Below, piece by piece: positions 8,928-18,038 of a stretch of DNA of 64,000 nt. How positions within the stretch are numbered: position 1 is the stretch's first letter; the number at the start of each line of letters is the position of its first letter. The notes beneath the pieces are model-generated. The model saw only the letters and a program-made list of their open reading frames with translations, made no database searches and was not told where the DNA came from. The DNA is from Polaromonas sp. JS666 (GTDB lineage: Bacteria > Pseudomonadota > Gammaproteobacteria > Burkholderiales > Burkholderiaceae_C), in assembly GCF_000013865.1 (NCBI RefSeq), contig NC_007948.1, positions 3,472,001-3,536,000 of the forward strand, in the 5' to 3' direction. Both the position numbers and the translations under genes were made by a program.

Positions 8928-9076
8928 TTTTCGCCTTGCGAAGGCGCTGGAACTGTCCTTCAGGACGAAGGGATTGGGCGGGCATCGTAGAGGAGCAGTT
9001 TTCCGCTGCGCAACACAAGAGAAAATGGAAAGCGCGAGAGCCCGTTTTGGCGCAGGGCCGCCCCAAGCCAAAACAG

Positions 9077-9228
9077 CCCCCCCCTGGGGGGGCAGAGAGC
9101 TACACGAAGTGAGCGACCGTGGGGGCTCTTCCCTCCAGCCGGGGCCGCGGGACTGGCTTTGCCAGACCGCAGGCGCAGCGGCCCCCTCGGGGGGCAGCGA
9201 GTTACGCGAAGCGAACGAGCGTGGGGGC
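9077..9228 (+). repeat. Two diverged GC-rich direct repeats before rpsU
   Basis: The unit CCCCCTGGGGGGGCAG, AGAGCTACACGAAGTGAG, CGACCGTGGGGGC (from 9077) recurs as CCCCCTCGGGGGGCAG, CGAGTTACGCGAAGCGAA, CGAGCGTGGGGGC (9183-9228). It lies in the 400-base gap 8928-9328 that otherwise holds no gene. Similar elements are, from memory, scattered through Comamonadaceae genomes. A -10-like TATAAT at 9242-9247 follows the second copy and may belong to the rpsU promoter, although no good -35 hexamer is seen. Confidence 0.6.
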
Positions 9229-9328
9229 CACATTTCTGGTCTATAATCCAAGGCTTTGCTAGCAAACCCGCATCTGGCCTGATCCTGATCAGATCACTTA
9301 AAGATGCACCTTTTGGATCAATTCATCA

Positions 9329-9541
9329 ATGACCACTATCCGTGTAAAAGACAACGAGCCCTTCGACGTGGCTCTGCGCCGTTTCAAGCGCACCATTGAA
9401 AAACTCGGCCTGCTGACCGACCTGCGCGCCCGCGAGTTTTACGAAAAACCAACGGCCGAGCGCAAGCGCAAGAAGGCAGCCGCCGTCAAGCGTAACTACA
9501 AGCGCATCCGCGCCATGCAGTTGCCCAAGAAGTTGTACTGA
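9329..9541 (+). CDS. rpsU: 30S ribosomal protein S21
   Basis: The 70-residue basic protein is a full-length S21: [20 protein letters not shown] at the N-terminus and the lysine/arginine-rich [18 protein letters not shown] segment in the second half. S21 joins the 30S subunit and helps initiation. It is followed by a strong terminator and then yqeY, a common gene order. A TATAAT at 9242 may be its -10 box. Confidence 0.97.
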   Translation: MTTIRVKDNEPFDVALRRFKRTIEKLGLLTDLRAREFYEKPTAERKRKKAAAVKRNYKRIRAMQLPKKLY

Positions 9542-9573
9542 TCCCCGATCGGTAGCGCCTCACGGCCACCCAA

Positions 9574-9611
9574 AGCCCGCCAGAGGACGCTCTAGCGGGC
9601 TTTTGTGTTTT
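9574..9611 (+). terminator. Rho-independent terminator of rpsU
   Basis: AGCCCGC (9574-9580) pairs with GCGGGCT (9595-9601) around a 14-base loop and is followed by TTTTGTGTTTTT. Stem, GC content and T-run fit an intrinsic terminator about 33 bases after the rpsU stop. Confidence 0.85.
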
Positions 9612-9703
9612 TGGCACCTGCTGCCGGGCCTTGCCGCTTTCACCCTGCCCCCTGGCTTCCCCATTCCCCTGCCCCATTCCCCCACCGCCCTCAGGAGCCC
9701 GCA

Positions 9704-10150
9704 ATGTCACTCAAAGACCAGATCACCGAAGACATGAAAACCGCCATGCGCGCCAAGGACACGGAGCGCCTGGGCACCATCCGCCTGCTGCTGGCAGCCA
9801 TCAAGCAAAAAGAGGTTGACGAGCGCGTGGTGCTCGACGATGTGGCGGTGGTCGCCATCGTCGACAAACTGATGAAGCAGCGCAAGGATTCCATCGAGGC
9901 GTTCCAGAAGGCCGAACGCACCGACCTGGCCGACAAGGAAGCGGCCGAGCTGAAAGTGCTGCAGGCTTACCTGCCCGCGCGCCTGAGCGCCGACGAAGTC
10001 ACTGCCGCGGTGAAAGCCATCGTGGCCGAGCTGGGCGCCAGCGGCCCCGGTGACATGGGAAAGGTCATGGGCGCCGTGAAGACCCGGCTGGCGGGCAAGG
10101 CCGACATGGGCCAGGTGTCTGCCGCGGTCAAGGCAGCACTGGCCGGTTGA
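9704..10150 (+). CDS. yqeY: GatB/YqeY domain protein
   Basis: Protein of 148 residues with the YqeY fold signature: N-terminal helical half (SLKDQITEDMKTAMRAKD) and the C-terminal LPARLSADEV and GDMGKVMGAVKTRLAGKADM segments, shared with the tail domain of GatB. The family is thought to act in tRNA-linked amidotransferase function, but its exact role is not settled. ATG 9704 has a good AGGAG eight bases upstream. It lies after the rpsU terminator and converges with the DUF4399 gene; a 14-bp direct repeat GCGCTACTCCACCC sits in the junction. Confidence 0.9.
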   Translation: MSLKDQITEDMKTAMRAKDTERLGTIRLLLAAIKQKEVDERVVLDDVAVVAIVDKLMKQRKDSIEAFQKAERTDLADKEAAELKVLQAYLPARLSADEVTAAVKAIVAELGASGPGDMGKVMGAVKTRLAGKADMGQVSAAVKAALAG

Positions 10151-10171
10151 GCCTGCGCTACTCCACCCGCG

Positions 10172-11005
10172 CTACTCCACCCGCACAGGCACCGATACCG
10201 GCTCAACCAGTGTTTTTCCCGGGTTGACGTTGTCCATGAAGTCCAGCTTCAGGGTGTAGGCACCGCTCGGCGGCGCCAGCCATACCTCGGACTGGCCATT
10301 GGCAAAATTCATTTCCGCCGGCTTGAGGCCACCCTGAGGCGTCAGCGTCAGCCGAAAATGGCCGGTGTCCTTTTCTTTTTGGCTCAGATGAGCGACGTTG
10401 AGCCCGGAAGCCTGAAATTGCACCCTGAAAGGCGACTTCAGCCGCGCATCCGGCGCCATGTTGAGCAGGCTGATGCCTTTTTTGACAAGGCTCTTGGGGT
10501 CCACGTCCTTGTTGTGGCGCGTCACCGTGATATTCAAGGGCTTGCTGTAGACGAAATGCGGCAGGTGCTTGTTATCGGCCAGCAGCAGCCGCAGCGAATA
10601 GACGCCTGGCGCCAGGTTCAGCACCGTCTCCATCTGCCCCTTGCCAAAGTGGATGTACTGGTCATTGAAAGGCAGGGCCTGCTTGAAGTCGAGCGGCAGT
10701 TCGCGATTGACCAGCAAGTGGTGGTGGCCGCTTTTTCCTGCGATGGGCTTGCTGATGGGCGCCAGCCCCCAGCCACCCGCCAACCCGAAAGTCATGCGAA
10801 ACGGCGTTTCGATTTTCGCGCCGTCCTGCAGGTTGGTGAAATAGGCCTCAGCAGTCAGCCGGGGCAACGCCGCTTGCCAGGGATGCAAGGGCGCAGCAAG
10901 TGGCTGCGCCAGATTGGGTACCGCCAAGGCAGACTGCGCCCGGCATAAGGGAAGTAATGAAAACCAAACCGCAAGGGCAGAGGTAATTACTACTTTTTTA
11001 TTCAT
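10172..11005 (-). CDS. Exported protein with tandem DUF4399-like domains
   Basis: A 277-residue protein with a signal peptide (MNKKVVITSALAVWFSLLPLCRAQ). Residues about 50-160 match DUF4399: YFTNLQDGAKIETPF, SGHHHLLV, FNDQYIHFGKGQ and LLLADNKHLPH. Residues about 175-277 look like a degenerate second copy (LKSPFRVQFQASGLNV, GHFRLTLTPQGG) that has lost the HHH motif. Function is unknown; the family is periplasmic or outer-membrane associated. It starts nine bases after the pmbA stop, so the two are probably co-transcribed. Confidence 0.8.
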   Translation of the reverse strand: MNKKVVITSALAVWFSLLPLCRAQSALAVPNLAQPLAAPLHPWQAALPRLTAEAYFTNLQDGAKIETPFRMTFGLAGGWGLAPISKPIAGKSGHHHLLVNRELPLDFKQALPFNDQYIHFGKGQMETVLNLAPGVYSLRLLLADNKHLPHFVYSKPLNITVTRHNKDVDPKSLVKKGISLLNMAPDARLKSPFRVQFQASGLNVAHLSQKEKDTGHFRLTLTPQGGLKPAEMNFANGQSEVWLAPPSGAYTLKLDFMDNVNPGKTLVEPVSVPVRVE

Positions 11006-11013
11006 TTATTCCC

Positions 11014-12444
11014 TCAAGTACCCGCCACTTTCATACGATTTACTAACATTGAGCCGACTGATTTTGACCCATAAGTATACATATCGGCCCCCACGGCCTC
11101 AATCCCCATCAGCATGGCCTTGAGGTTACCGGCAATGGTGATTTCTTCAACGGGGAAGGCAATCCGGCCGTTTTCGACCCAGAAGCCGGACGCACCGCGC
11201 GAGTAGTCGCCGGTCACGTAGTTCACGCCTTGCCCCATCAGTTCGGTCACAAACAGCCCCCGGCCCAGCTTGCGCAGCATGGCGTCCAGGTCATCGCCTG
11301 TCCGCGTGTGGCGGCTGGTCAGCGTGAGGTTGTGCGAGCCGCCGGCATTGCCGGTGGTGCGCATGCCCAGCTTGCGCGCTGAGTAGGTGCTCAGGAAGTA
11401 CCCCTCCACCCGCCCGGCGTCCACCACCCTGCGGGCGCTGGTTTTCACACCCTCTTCGTCAAACGGCGCGCTGCCCTTGCCCTTCATCAGGTGCGGGTCT
11501 TCGTAAATGTCGATGTGCCTGGGGAAAGCGGCCTTGCCCAGGCTGTTCGCCAAAAACGTGCTTTTGCGGTAAAGCGCACCGCCGCTGACAGCCTGTACAA
11601 AACCGCCCAGCAGGCCGGCCGCCAGAGGTGATTCAAACAGCACCGGGCACTGCGTGGTGGGAATTTTCCGGCTTCTCAGGCGCGCCAGCGCGCGCTCGGC
11701 GGCATAACGGCCCACCGCCTCGGGGCGGGCCAATTCGTTGGCGTCGCGCATGGAGCTGTACCAGGCGTCGCGCTGCATCTGGTTGCCCTTGCCCGCGATG
11801 GGCGCCACCGAAATGCTGTGGCGCGAACTGGCATAGCCGCCGCGAAATCCCTTGGTATGGGCACTGAAGAAATGGCTTTGCTGGGCCGACACGCCAGCCC
11901 CCTCGCTGTTGGTGATCAGCCGGCTGGTGCCCATGGCCGCGGCTTCGCATTGCAGGGCTAGGTGAGCCGCCTCCTCCGACGTGATGGCCCAGGGGTGGAA
12001 CAGGTCCAGCGCCGGGTACTCGCGGGCAATGTCGCGGTCGTCGGGCAGGCCCGAGGTCTCATCTTCCGCGGTAAAGCGCGCAATGTCGTAGGCCGCCTTC
12101 ACGGTCTGCTGGATCGCAGCTTTGGAAAAGTCGCTGGTGGCCGCGTTGCCGCGCTTTTTGCCGATGTACACCGTGATACCCAGTGACTTGTCGCGGTTAC
12201 GTTCCACGTTTTCGAGTTCACCCTTGCGCACGCTGACGGACAGGCCGCAGCCCTCCGACGCTTCGGCCGCCGCATCGCTGGCGCCCAGCTTCTTCGCATG
12301 GTCCAGCGCAGTGTCCACCAGCTCCTCGAAAAAGTCGCGGTGGTAGCTGAAACCGGATTCAGGCTGGCGGGTGGTGCGGCTCTTCAGGCCGGAAACGCTG
12401 CCGGCTGAAGGGGTGGAATGGCGGGTGGAAGGCTTTTGGGTCAT
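11014..12444 (-). CDS. pmbA: PmbA/TldE, metalloprotease partner subunit
   Basis: The 476-residue protein belongs to the TldD/TldE family. TldE (PmbA) is the non-zinc partner of TldD in a cytoplasmic protease that matures some peptides and degrades CcdA. Family features are the N-terminal GCGLSVSVRKGELENVE segment, NAGGSHNLTL and the glycine-rich C-terminus GQGVNYVTGDYSRGASGFWVE. The open frame runs further upstream, but ATG 12444 is the first start that leaves the divergent yjgA gene free, and the family does not extend beyond it. Only about 25 bases separate the two divergent starts. Confidence 0.92.
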   Translation of the reverse strand: MTQKPSTRHSTPSAGSVSGLKSRTTRQPESGFSYHRDFFEELVDTALDHAKKLGASDAAAEASEGCGLSVSVRKGELENVERNRDKSLGITVYIGKKRGNAATSDFSKAAIQQTVKAAYDIARFTAEDETSGLPDDRDIAREYPALDLFHPWAITSEEAAHLALQCEAAAMGTSRLITNSEGAGVSAQQSHFFSAHTKGFRGGYASSRHSISVAPIAGKGNQMQRDAWYSSMRDANELARPEAVGRYAAERALARLRSRKIPTTQCPVLFESPLAAGLLGGFVQAVSGGALYRKSTFLANSLGKAAFPRHIDIYEDPHLMKGKGSAPFDEEGVKTSARRVVDAGRVEGYFLSTYSARKLGMRTTGNAGGSHNLTLTSRHTRTGDDLDAMLRKLGRGLFVTELMGQGVNYVTGDYSRGASGFWVENGRIAFPVEEITIAGNLKAMLMGIEAVGADMYTYGSKSVGSMLVNRMKVAGT

Positions 12445-12469
12445 ATGGGTAGCTATGATACTGACTGCT

Positions 12470-13060
12470 ATGAACACCAAGACTACCAAGGCCATCAAGG
12501 GATACTGGTCCAACGGCCGCTTCGTCAAACCCGAAGAAATCGCTGCCGAAGAAACAGGCCCGCCGAGCAAAACCCAACTGAAAGCCGAGGCCGATGAAAA
12601 ACAGGCCCTGGGCGAAGCCCTGCTGACCCTGCGCGCCGACCTGATGGCGCGCCTGGATTTGCCCGACAAACTGCTGGATGCGCTGACCGAGGCCAAAAAA
12701 ATCACCAACTTCGAGGGCAAGCGCCGCCAGATGCAGTTCATCGGCAAGCTGATGCGCCCTCTCGATGCCGGCCCGATCCGCGAAGCCATCAACGAGCAGC
12801 AAAGCGGCTCGGCGCAGCTCACGCTGCAGTTGCACCTGGCCGAGCAATGGCGCGACAAGCTGATCGCCGATGACGACGCGCTGGGCACGTGGCTGTCGGA
12901 GTATCCCGGCACCGACTCGCAGCAGCTGCGCGCACTCATCCGCCAGGCCCGCAAGGATGCCAAGCCCGAAAAGCCCGGCGAAGCGCCGCGCCATGGCAAG
13001 TCCTACCGCGAGATTTTCCAGCTGGTCAAGCAGGCCATGGCACCGGAGGCAGACGCATGA
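12470..13060 (+). CDS. yjgA: Ribosome-associated factor YjgA/DarP (DUF615)
   Basis: The protein of 196 residues has the DUF615 pattern, including MDLPDKLLDALxEA-like text, KRRQMQFIGKLMR, and the C-terminal LRALIRQARKDA. Known members associate with late 50S ribosome assembly intermediates. ATG 12470 is preferred to 12455 because the conserved part begins shortly after it. It is divergent from pmbA as in enteric bacteria, so the promoters must overlap coding sequence. It is followed by mog with a 58-base gap. Confidence 0.9.
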   Translation: MNTKTTKAIKGYWSNGRFVKPEEIAAEETGPPSKTQLKAEADEKQALGEALLTLRADLMARLDLPDKLLDALTEAKKITNFEGKRRQMQFIGKLMRPLDAGPIREAINEQQSGSAQLTLQLHLAEQWRDKLIADDDALGTWLSEYPGTDSQQLRALIRQARKDAKPEKPGEAPRHGKSYREIFQLVKQAMAPEADA

Positions 13061-13118
13061 GCCGCCGGGCCGCTCCCAAGGCGAATGGCACCGCAGTGCG
13101 CAGCGCGGAGGTTAAGCA

Positions 13119-13748
13119 ATGAGCGCGACCCCGGCCTCTGGCATGTACGATGCCGTCAAGGTGGGGATCGTGTCGGTCAGCGACCGTGCGTCGACCGGCG
13201 TCTATGTCGACAAGGGCCTGCCGGCACTCAAGGGCTGGCTGACCCGCGCGCTGCGCAACCCCATCACCTTTGAGGAGCGCCTGATCCCGGACGAGCAGGC
13301 TGGTATCAGCGCAACGCTGATCGGGCTGGTCGATGCCGGCTGCTCGCTGGTGCTCACCACCGGCGGCACCGGCCCCGCACTGCGCGACGTGACGCCAGAG
13401 GCCACACGGGCGGTGGCCCACAAGGAAATGCCCGGTTTTGGCGAGCAGATGCGGCAGATCAGCCTCAAATTTGTGCCGACCGCCATTCTGTCGCGCCAGT
13501 GCGCGGTGATTCGCGACCACAGCCTGATCCTCAACCTGCCGGGCCAGCCCAAATCAATCCAGGAAACGCTGGAAGGCCTGAAAAATGAAGCCGGCGAGTC
13601 GGTCGTTGCCGGCATCTTTGCCGCGGTGCCGTATTGCATTGACCTGATCGGCGGCCCCTACCTCGAAACCGATCCGGCGGTCTGCAAGGCCTTCCGGCCC
13701 AAGTCGGCAATTCGTACTCCGGGTACCCCGGGCACACCGGCCCCATGA
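13119..13748 (+). CDS. mog: Molybdopterin adenylyltransferase
   Basis: Mog adenylates molybdopterin before molybdenum insertion. The 209-residue protein has the MoaB/Mog nucleotide-binding core VGIVSVSDRASTGVYVDKG near the N-terminus, TTGGTGPALRDVTPEAT at residues about 80-95, and the LPGQPKSI and AVPYCIDLIGGPY blocks. The start ATG 13119 has GGAGG nine bases ahead. The product is needed by molybdoenzymes such as the nitrate reductase of this window. Its stop overlaps the start of the amidase gene. Confidence 0.93.
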   Translation: MSATPASGMYDAVKVGIVSVSDRASTGVYVDKGLPALKGWLTRALRNPITFEERLIPDEQAGISATLIGLVDAGCSLVLTTGGTGPALRDVTPEATRAVAHKEMPGFGEQMRQISLKFVPTAILSRQCAVIRDHSLILNLPGQPKSIQETLEGLKNEAGESVVAGIFAAVPYCIDLIGGPYLETDPAVCKAFRPKSAIRTPGTPGTPAP

Positions 13749-15040
13749 CGCCCGCCGCGCCCTCGGCCATCGCCACCGCCGCGCAATTGGCGGCGGGCAA
13801 GCTTGACGCCACCACGCTGCTGGCCGACACCCTGGCGCGCATTGATGCGCAGGATGCTGCGCTGGGCGCCTTTGTCGCGCTGCTGAACCCCGGCGCCGCG
13901 CGCGAGCAGCTGGGGCGACTCCAGGAAGCCGGCGGCCCGCTGCAGGGCCTGCCGGTGGCCGTCAAGGACATCTTTGACACCGCAGGCCTGCCCACCAGTT
14001 ACGGCTCGGCACTTTACGCTGGCGCCCAACCGCGTTGTGACGCGGCCATCGTCAGCGTGATCCGCCGCGCTGGCGGGCTGGTGATCGGAAAATCAAGCAC
14101 CACGGAATTTGCCTTTCTGCATCCCACCGCCACGCGCAACCCGAATGCCCCGGGCCGAACGCCGGGCGGTTCCTCCGCCGGGTCGGCGGCTGCAGTCGCG
14201 GCGGGTCTTGTGCCTTTTGCGGTTGGCACCCAAACCGGCGGCTCCGTCATTCGCCCCGCGTCCTATTGCGGCGTCACCGGCTTCAAGCCCAGCTTTGGCC
14301 TGTTGCCGACGGCCGGCCTCAAATGCTTTTCATGGTCGCTCGACACCGTGGGCCTGTTTGCCCGCAACGTGGCCGACGTGGCGTGGTTTGCGCAGGCGGT
14401 GAGCGGACACGCGCTGGCGCTGCCGGCCGCGCAGGCGACACCCGCAAAGTCCTGGGTGGTGGGCGTGCCCGACTCTTACCCCTGGGGGCCGGTATCGCCC
14501 AGCGCCCAGCGAGCGATTGAAGCCGGCAGCCAGGCCCTGCGGGCCGCCGGCGCCAAAGTGCTGGGCATCACCCTGCCGGCCTGGATGAAGGACGTCCATG
14601 AAGCGCAGGATGTGATCCAGGGCTACGAAGCCTGGCGTGCGCTGGCGCGCGAGGTCGACCAGCTGGCCCGGCAACCCGAGGCGCTGTCGACCATTCTGCG
14701 CGACTACCTCATCACCGCAAGCCGGATCAGCGCGCCAGCTTACGAAGCCGCGCAGCAGACCGCGCGGCAGGGCCGACAGGCCTGCGCAGACTGGTTTGGC
14801 CAGTTTGATGTGCTGATGACGCCCAGCGCCCCCGATGAAGCACCGCCGGGCTATGGCAGCACCGGCAGTTCCATGTTCAACCGCGCCTGGACGCTGCTGG
14901 GTTTGCCGTGTGTGAATGTGGCGGGCGCCGTGGGCGTGAACGGCTTCCCGATGGGCCTGCAGGTCATTGGCGCTCCCCACGCAGACCGTGCCTGCCTTGA
15001 AGCCGCCGACGTTCTGGAACGATCGCTGCGCGCGACTTGA
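13745..15040 (+). CDS. Amidase signature family enzyme
   Basis: The 431-residue protein carries the Ser-Ser-Lys amidase core: lysine in GLPVAVKDIFDTAG (about residue 76), the glycine/serine-rich PGGSSAGSAAAVAAGLV block, and the nucleophile region GTQTGGSVIRPASYCGV. It hydrolyses an amide, but the substrate is not predictable. It is related to GatA, yet the gatB and gatC partners are absent and the C-terminal half is shorter than GatA, so an independent amidase is more likely. It overlaps mog by ATGA. Confidence 0.85.
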   Translation: MTPAAPSAIATAAQLAAGKLDATTLLADTLARIDAQDAALGAFVALLNPGAAREQLGRLQEAGGPLQGLPVAVKDIFDTAGLPTSYGSALYAGAQPRCDAAIVSVIRRAGGLVIGKSSTTEFAFLHPTATRNPNAPGRTPGGSSAGSAAAVAAGLVPFAVGTQTGGSVIRPASYCGVTGFKPSFGLLPTAGLKCFSWSLDTVGLFARNVADVAWFAQAVSGHALALPAAQATPAKSWVVGVPDSYPWGPVSPSAQRAIEAGSQALRAAGAKVLGITLPAWMKDVHEAQDVIQGYEAWRALAREVDQLARQPEALSTILRDYLITASRISAPAYEAAQQTARQGRQACADWFGQFDVLMTPSAPDEAPPGYGSTGSSMFNRAWTLLGLPCVNVAGAVGVNGFPMGLQVIGAPHADRACLEAADVLERSLRAT

Positions 15041-15070
15041 ACGCGATCTGAAAAACCGGTTGTCCTGGGC

Positions 15071-15850
15071 TTATTTTCCGACCAGTTGGTTCAGCTTGTC
15101 CGCTTCAAAGGTCTCGTGCAGCGCGGCATCCTTGGGTACGCACTCCCGGGTGCTGGTGGCCTGAGGCCCGGAAAGCTTTTCAATTGCCTGCCAGAGCATC
15201 GAGATCTGGTGCTCCTGCCCCGCCGCGCTGTCGATCAGGCCGCGCATGGCCTGCGACAGCGGGTCGTCGTTCTGCGTGACGCCGTAGGCTGAAAAACCCA
15301 TCTGGCTGGCCGCCATTTCGCGCTTCACGTCGGCGTCCGCCTGGATCACGCGGGCCGGGTTGCCCACGGCGGTGGCGCCTGCCGGCACCGGCTTGACCAC
15401 CACCGCGTTCGAGCCGATCCGGGCACCGTCGCCCACCGTGAAGCCGCCCAGCACCTGCGCGCCCGCGCCCACGACCACATCACGCCCCAGCGTGGGATGG
15501 CGCTTGGCGCCCTTGTAGAGCGAGGTGCCGCCCAGCGTCACGCCCTGGTAAATCGTGCAGCCGTCGCCGATTTCGGCGGTTTCTCCCACCACCACGCCCA
15601 TGGCATGGTCGAAAAACACGCGCTCGCCAATTTTGGCGCCGGGGTGAATCTCAATGCCGGTGAACCAGCGCGAGAGATGCGAGATGAAGCGGCCCAGCCA
15701 TTTGAAGCCGTGGTTCCAGCACCAGTGCGCCCGGCGGTGCAGCACCAGCGCATGCAGGCCCGGGTAGCAGGTCAGCACTTCCCAGGCCGTACGGGCGGCG
15801 GGGTCCCGCAAAAGAATGCACTGGATGTCGGAGCGAAGTCTGGAAAACAT
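15071..15850 (-). CDS. cysE: Serine O-acetyltransferase
   Basis: It makes O-acetylserine from serine and acetyl-CoA for cysteine synthesis. The 259-residue protein has an N-terminal helical part ([18 protein letters not shown]) and a left-handed beta helix of hexapeptide repeats with the catalytic histidine region [19 protein letters not shown] and the GVTLGGT block. ATG 15850 was chosen because the family starts there; the longer open frame to 15952 runs into trmJ. It lies ten bases after the trmJ stop, a common pair in this order. Confidence 0.93.
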   Translation of the reverse strand: MFSRLRSDIQCILLRDPAARTAWEVLTCYPGLHALVLHRRAHWCWNHGFKWLGRFISHLSRWFTGIEIHPGAKIGERVFFDHAMGVVVGETAEIGDGCTIYQGVTLGGTSLYKGAKRHPTLGRDVVVGAGAQVLGGFTVGDGARIGSNAVVVKPVPAGATAVGNPARVIQADADVKREMAASQMGFSAYGVTQNDDPLSQAMRGLIDSAAGQEHQISMLWQAIEKLSGPQATSTRECVPKDAALHETFEADKLNQLVGK

Positions 15851-15860
15851 GGCTCCGAGT

Positions 15861-16667
15861 CTACTGGGGGTCCAGCGTGTCTGCTGGCGCAGGCGTTTTG
15901 ACCGCGGACGGCACGGCTTTATTCGCCGTCCTCGACATGGCCTTGGCCACACCGCGCAGGATGTGGATCTCTTCAGGGCTGAGCTGCGCCCGGTTGAAAA
16001 GCTGGTTCAGTCGCGGCATCAGTTTTTTCGGTGAGGCCGGGTCCAGAAAACCAATGTCGGTGAGCGCTTCTTCCCAGTGGCCGAGCATGCCGGCCACCTC
16101 GGCGGCGTCCGCCAGTTTGGGCTCGGGTGTAGCCGGCTGCACGGCAAAACCGCCCAGCGCCTGGCGCCAGTCATAGGCAATCAGCTGCACCGCGGCCCCG
16201 AGGTTGAGCGAGCCAAACTTCGGGTCGGTTGGAATGCTCAAGGCCACATGGCAGCGGTACACATCGTCGTTTTGCATGCCAAACCGTTCGGAACCAAACA
16301 GGAAGGCCACCGAATCGGGCTGCAGCCCTTTATTTTCGGGCGACGAGGGCTCATCGTTTGATAGCAATTTGCTGAAGTGCTCGCGCGGCGCGCGGGTTGG
16401 CGGGCCAAAGTCGCGCGGCGTCATGGCGGTGGCGCACAGGTGCGACATGCCATCGAGCGCCTCATCCAGCGTGGCCACGATACGGGCGTTTTTCAGGACG
16501 TCGAGCGCGCCGCTGGCCCGCTGGATGGTTTCTTCACGGTTCAGCACGTTCGCCCAGCGCGGCGCCACCAGCACCAGGTCGTCAAAGCCCATGACCTTCA
16601 TGGCGCGCGCGGCAGCGCCCACATTGCCGGCGTGGCTGGTGTTGATCAGGACAAAACGGGTTTTCAT
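15861..16667 (-). CDS. trmJ: tRNA (cytidine/uridine-2'-O-)-methyltransferase TrmJ
   Basis: SpoU/TrmH-class knotted methyltransferase of 268 residues. It starts [20 protein letters not shown] and has the [16 protein letters not shown] and [22 protein letters not shown] motifs near residues 125-170. It methylates the ribose at position 32 of several tRNAs. About 17 residues ([17 protein letters not shown] region) before the FGSERFG motif look like a lineage-specific loop. It is divergent from suhB and upstream of cysE. Confidence 0.92.
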   Translation of the reverse strand: MKTRFVLINTSHAGNVGAAARAMKVMGFDDLVLVAPRWANVLNREETIQRASGALDVLKNARIVATLDEALDGMSHLCATAMTPRDFGPPTRAPREHFSKLLSNDEPSSPENKGLQPDSVAFLFGSERFGMQNDDVYRCHVALSIPTDPKFGSLNLGAAVQLIAYDWRQALGGFAVQPATPEPKLADAAEVAGMLGHWEEALTDIGFLDPASPKKLMPRLNQLFNRAQLSPEEIHILRGVAKAMSRTANKAVPSAVKTPAPADTLDPQ

Positions 16668-16813
16668 CGGTAAATGTTGCAGTGGAAGGCTGTCGCCGTC
16701 GTGTTTCGGGGGGCTATTCGGGCGATGCCGGTAAAATGAGGATATTGTCGCCTGCCCCGGTTACCGGGCCGCAGTCCTGGTCGCAGCTTTCTGCCCGCTC
16801 TTTCTTACCCTTT

Positions 16814-17800
16814 ATGCCCAGCAATCTACACCCCATGCTCAACGTGGCCATCAAGGCTGCGCGCGCCGCCGGCGCCATCATCAACCGCGCCGCCCTTGAT
16901 GTCGAGGCGGTTCGTGTCTCGGTCAAGCAGACCAATGATTTCGTCACTGAAATCGACCAGGCCGCTGAAGCCGCGATCATCGAAACCCTGCTGACGGCCT
17001 ACCCCGGCCACGGCATCCTGGCCGAAGAATCGGGCAGCGAGCATGGCGCCAAAGACTCCGAATTCGTGTGGATCATTGACCCGCTGGACGGCACCACCAA
17101 CTTCATCCACGGCTTTCCCGTGTACTGCGTCAGCATCGCGCTGGCCGTCAAGGGCAAGATCGAGCAGGCGGTGGTCTACGACCCTACCCGCAACGACCTG
17201 TTTTGCGCCACCCGGGGCCGCGGCGCCTACCTGAACGACCGCCGCATCCGCGTGGCCAAGCGCACCCGGCTGCAGGAGTGCCTGATCTCCACCGGTTTTC
17301 CTTACCGTCCCGGCGACAGGCTCAAGCCCTATCTCAACATGCTGGGCGAGATCATGAGCCAGTGCGCCGGTGTGCGCCGTCCCGGCGCGGCAGCGCTGGA
17401 CCTGGCCTATGTCGCAGCCGGCTACAGCGACGGCTTCTTTGAAATCGGCCTCAAGCCCTGGGACGTTGCGGCCGGCTCGCTGCTGGTCACCGAAGCCGGC
17501 GGCCTGATCGGCAACCTGACCGGCGAAGCCGACTTCATGGACCATGGCGAATGCCTGGCCGGCAACCCGCGCATTTATGGCCAGATGGTGACCACCCTGG
17601 CCAAATACAGCAAGTTTGCCGGCGCCGCCCAGAAGATGCAGGTCGCACACGCTGTCGAGCGCTCCGGCGACCGTCCGGTCGTGGATGGAGCCGAAGAAGA
17701 GGCCGAACCGGCCCCGGCGGCAGACACCAGCGCCGCATCGCCGCCTGCGCGAACCCTCACCCGCGCGCGAAAAATACCTGCCGCCGGCCCCAAGCTCTGA
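16814..17800 (+). CDS. suhB: Inositol-1-monophosphatase SuhB
   Basis: The protein of 328 residues has the metal-binding motifs of the IMPase family: EES near residue 72, [17 protein letters not shown] near residues 91-107, and [17 protein letters not shown] near residues 215-231. It hydrolyses inositol phosphate and, in bacteria, SuhB also joins rRNA antitermination complexes. The last 60 residues are a low-complexity Ala/Glu/Pro-rich tail seen in related bacteria. ATG 16814 matches family starts; ATG 16835 is an alternative. Confidence 0.92.
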   Translation: MPSNLHPMLNVAIKAARAAGAIINRAALDVEAVRVSVKQTNDFVTEIDQAAEAAIIETLLTAYPGHGILAEESGSEHGAKDSEFVWIIDPLDGTTNFIHGFPVYCVSIALAVKGKIEQAVVYDPTRNDLFCATRGRGAYLNDRRIRVAKRTRLQECLISTGFPYRPGDRLKPYLNMLGEIMSQCAGVRRPGAAALDLAYVAAGYSDGFFEIGLKPWDVAAGSLLVTEAGGLIGNLTGEADFMDHGECLAGNPRIYGQMVTTLAKYSKFAGAAQKMQVAHAVERSGDRPVVDGAEEEAEPAPAADTSAASPPARTLTRARKIPAAGPKL

Positions 17801-17911
17801 GAGCTCCCGGTGAGGCCTCCTTCAGCCACACCATGAAGCAACCAGCCCGCAACGCCGCCCTGACCGGCCAGCGCCGGCAAAAAAACGGCGCCGCACCTGC
17901 CGCGGCTGCGC

Positions 17912-17941
17912 TTGCCCGAAAGTAAAGCTGCGGACTAGAAT
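17912..17941 (+). promoter_or_regulatory. Candidate sigma70 promoter of the sensor kinase
   Basis: TTGCCC (17912-17917) and TAGAAT (17936-17941) are 18 bases apart, about 100 bases before the kinase start. The gap 17801-18038 holds nothing else I can support. Hexamers this weak occur often by chance in such DNA. Confidence 0.35.
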
Positions 17942-18038
17942 GACCTCGGAACCACGTAGCGCTGCTGCGGTTCTATGCCAGTAAGGTGCCCACCCGGCAG
18001 GCAGTCGATCTGCCCGGGCGGGTTCGGAGGACCTGAAT

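Noticed and set aside
9077..9228. Possible CRISPR-like repeats
   Set aside because: Only two diverged units, without uniform spacers or cas genes. No CRISPR array is visible anywhere in the window.
12445..12999. N-terminal extension of PmbA by 185 codons
   Set aside because: It overlaps yjgA completely and has no similarity to PmbA; the family start is near 12444.
13058..13122. 21-codon frame between yjgA and mog
   Set aside because: It is short, overlaps both genes and has no family support; it contains the mog ribosome-binding site.
16320..16400. Repeat insertion within trmJ
   Set aside because: TTTGATAGCAATTTGC is faintly like a family interspersed element, but the similarity is too short to call.
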